This document shows positions 40,886 through 41,844 of a stretch of DNA of 41,844 nucleotides, piece by piece (position 1 is the stretch's first letter; the number at the start of each line of letters is the position of its first letter). This DNA comes from Acetobacteraceae bacterium (GTDB taxonomy: Bacteria; Pseudomonadota; Alphaproteobacteria; Acetobacterales; Acetobacteraceae): positions 1-41,844 of the forward strand of contig CANJJS010000041.1 of NCBI GenBank assembly GCA_947474705.1. The letters are read 5' to 3'. The notes beneath the pieces were generated by a model. The model had not been told where the DNA came from and did not search any database. It saw only the letters and a list, made by a program, of their open reading frames with translations. The translations under genes were made by a program, and so were the position numbers.

Positions 40886-41844
40886 CCCGCCAGCAATCGC
40901 ATCAGGGGGCGGATCGAGTCCGATGTCTCGATCCGCCACAACGCCGCGAAGATCGCGTCCATATCGCCGCCGAAACCGCCGTGTGCCGCGGAATCGCGGG
41001 CTTTGTCTTCAAGTTCCCGGTCCGTCAGCGGTTTTTCGGCGCTGCCTTTGGGGTGGGCCACGGTCGCCGTCAGGATGCGCCCGTCCCGCGTGACAACCGT
41101 CGCCCTGGCGGTGCCGCGCGGACTGGCCGGATCGAGCCGGGCCGAGACCTGCCCGCGCAGCGCCGCGACGGTGGGGTCGTGGACGGTCGAGTCCTCGAAT
41201 TCCTTCAGGCCGGCGGCGCCGAACAAGAAGGCCACCGCCGCGCAGTGATGGATGCTGACCCGCGCGTCCCGGTCGTTGGCGACAAAGCGGTCGCCACGAT
41301 CCAGCAACAATTGCTCGCCCGAAATTTCGATTGTCGCGATATCCCCGGCGGTCAGGCCGTGCGCGTTGCGTAATTCCAGGCAGGCGTCGATCACGGCGTG
41401 CATGACGATGCCGCAGGGCCAGGGCTTGTAGGTGTTCGCGGCGAACTCCCAACGATCCCCAAGACCCTCGACGATATCGGGGAGGGACGGAACATCGCCC
41501 ATCGCGCGGGCCCATCCGAGCGGGCCTTCGATGGCGCGGGGCGCGGCGGTATAGCCCGCCTTGGCCAGCAGCGCCGCGAACAGGCCGTTGCGCGCCGCGT
41601 TGCCGACACTGACGTTTTTGCCGGCGCTGGGGAGATTTTCCACGTGTCCCGCCGACTGACTCGAGGCGAGGCCGAGCGCATGGGCGGTCTGAACTGGCGT
41701 GAGGCGAAGGAGAGCGGCCGCCGCGGCGGCGGCGCCGAACACGCCGCAGGTGGAGGTGATGTGCCAGCCGCGCGCGTAATGCGCGGGGGAGACGGCGTTG
41801 CCGATGCGGCATTCCACCTCGGCGCCCAGTATAAAGGCGCGCAG
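40882..41844 (-). CDS. MmgE/PrpD family protein, 5' part beyond the window
   Basis: At least 320 codons, open to the right edge. The sequence begins inside the protein (LRAFILGAEVECRIGNAVSP) and continues with HYARGWHITSTCGVFGAAAA, ALGLASSQSAGHVENLPSAG, KNVSVGNAARNGLFAALLA, KPWPCGIVMHAVIDACLELR, and a C-terminal domain (DRDARVSIHHCAAVAFLFGA, LTDRELEDKA). This is the MmgE/PrpD fold, which in PrpD dehydrates 2-methylcitrate and in other members acts on cis-aconitate or related tricarboxylates. About 130-150 N-terminal residues should be outside. An internal GTG at 41815-41817 is not a credible start. Confidence 0.92.
   Translation of the reverse strand: MRAFILGAEVECRIGNAVSPAHYARGWHITSTCGVFGAAAAAAALLRLTPVQTAHALGLASSQSAGHVENLPSAGKNVSVGNAARNGLFAALLAKAGYTAAPRAIEGPLGWARAMGDVPSLPDIVEGLGDRWEFAANTYKPWPCGIVMHAVIDACLELRNAHGLTAGDIATIEISGEQLLLDRGDRFVANDRDARVSIHHCAAVAFLFGAAGLKEFEDSTVHDPTVAALRGQVSARLDPASPRGTARATVVTRDGRILTATVAHPKGSAEKPLTDRELEDKARDSAAHGGFGGDMDAIFAALWRIETSDSIRPLMRLLAG

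Noticed and set aside
1-41844. CRISPR arrays, tRNA/rRNA genes, complete insertion sequences, prophage
   Set aside because: No regularly spaced direct repeats, cloverleaf or rRNA segments, transposase or phage genes were seen on either strand.

Overview
The window is a GC-rich chromosomal segment of about 42 kb. Codon use, strand-loop-strand/Hint surface proteins, orphan periplasmic binding proteins and scattered aromatic and acid catabolism genes suggest an alphaproteobacterium, most likely of the Acetobacteraceae/Rhodospirillales type. This is judged from protein character only; no rRNA or tRNA gene was seen to confirm it.

Layout. (1) 0.1-3.1 kb: a small cell-envelope locus with a Sel1-type lipoprotein between two divergent paralogues of an unrecognised secreted protein, followed by an IalB/retropepsin fusion and a nitroreductase with a strong terminator. 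(2) 5.5-13.1 kb: a mannose-activation region. Leftward: a LivK-type binding protein, a small secreted protein, manC and a small acidic protein. Rightward, after a 1.2-kb gene-free stretch: a class I phosphomannose isomerase, a glycosyltransferase gene that has lost its middle, and a GH130 mannoside phosphorylase-like enzyme. (3) 13.1-17.2 kb: a possible lipoprotein, an AT-rich perfect dyad, an MDR oxidoreductase, a decayed regulator/membrane-protein gene and an acyl-CoA ligase. (4) 17.3-24 kb: a surface protein with beta repeats and a Hint domain, a coupled NMT1-type binding protein and phosphoribosyltransferase, and an FAH-family hydrolase with an amidase. (5) 24-26.2 kb: a double CDGSH protein, an unrecognised putative regulator and, across an AT-richer gap, a serine recombinase-like protein whose active site is replaced. 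(6) 26.2-33.4 kb: rnd, an SDR/amidohydrolase pair, thrC, and an aroE-like/pcaH/pcaG operon. (7) 33.7-41.8 kb: coupled DUF4387, AtuA-like, OmpA-like, Fe-type binding protein and permease genes, then an RraA-family protein, an unknown protein and an MmgE/PrpD protein cut by the right edge.

Two long imperfect palindromes (about 27.5-27.8 and 33.4-33.65 kb) are copies of one repeat family. Their outer arms and 27-nt loops are conserved, while the central stems differ by compensating changes. Together with the recombinase-like protein lacking its catalytic residues, and the internally deleted glycosyltransferase inside an otherwise coupled mannose operon, these are the most interesting features. 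No CRISPR array, complete insertion sequence, prophage or RNA gene was recognised.
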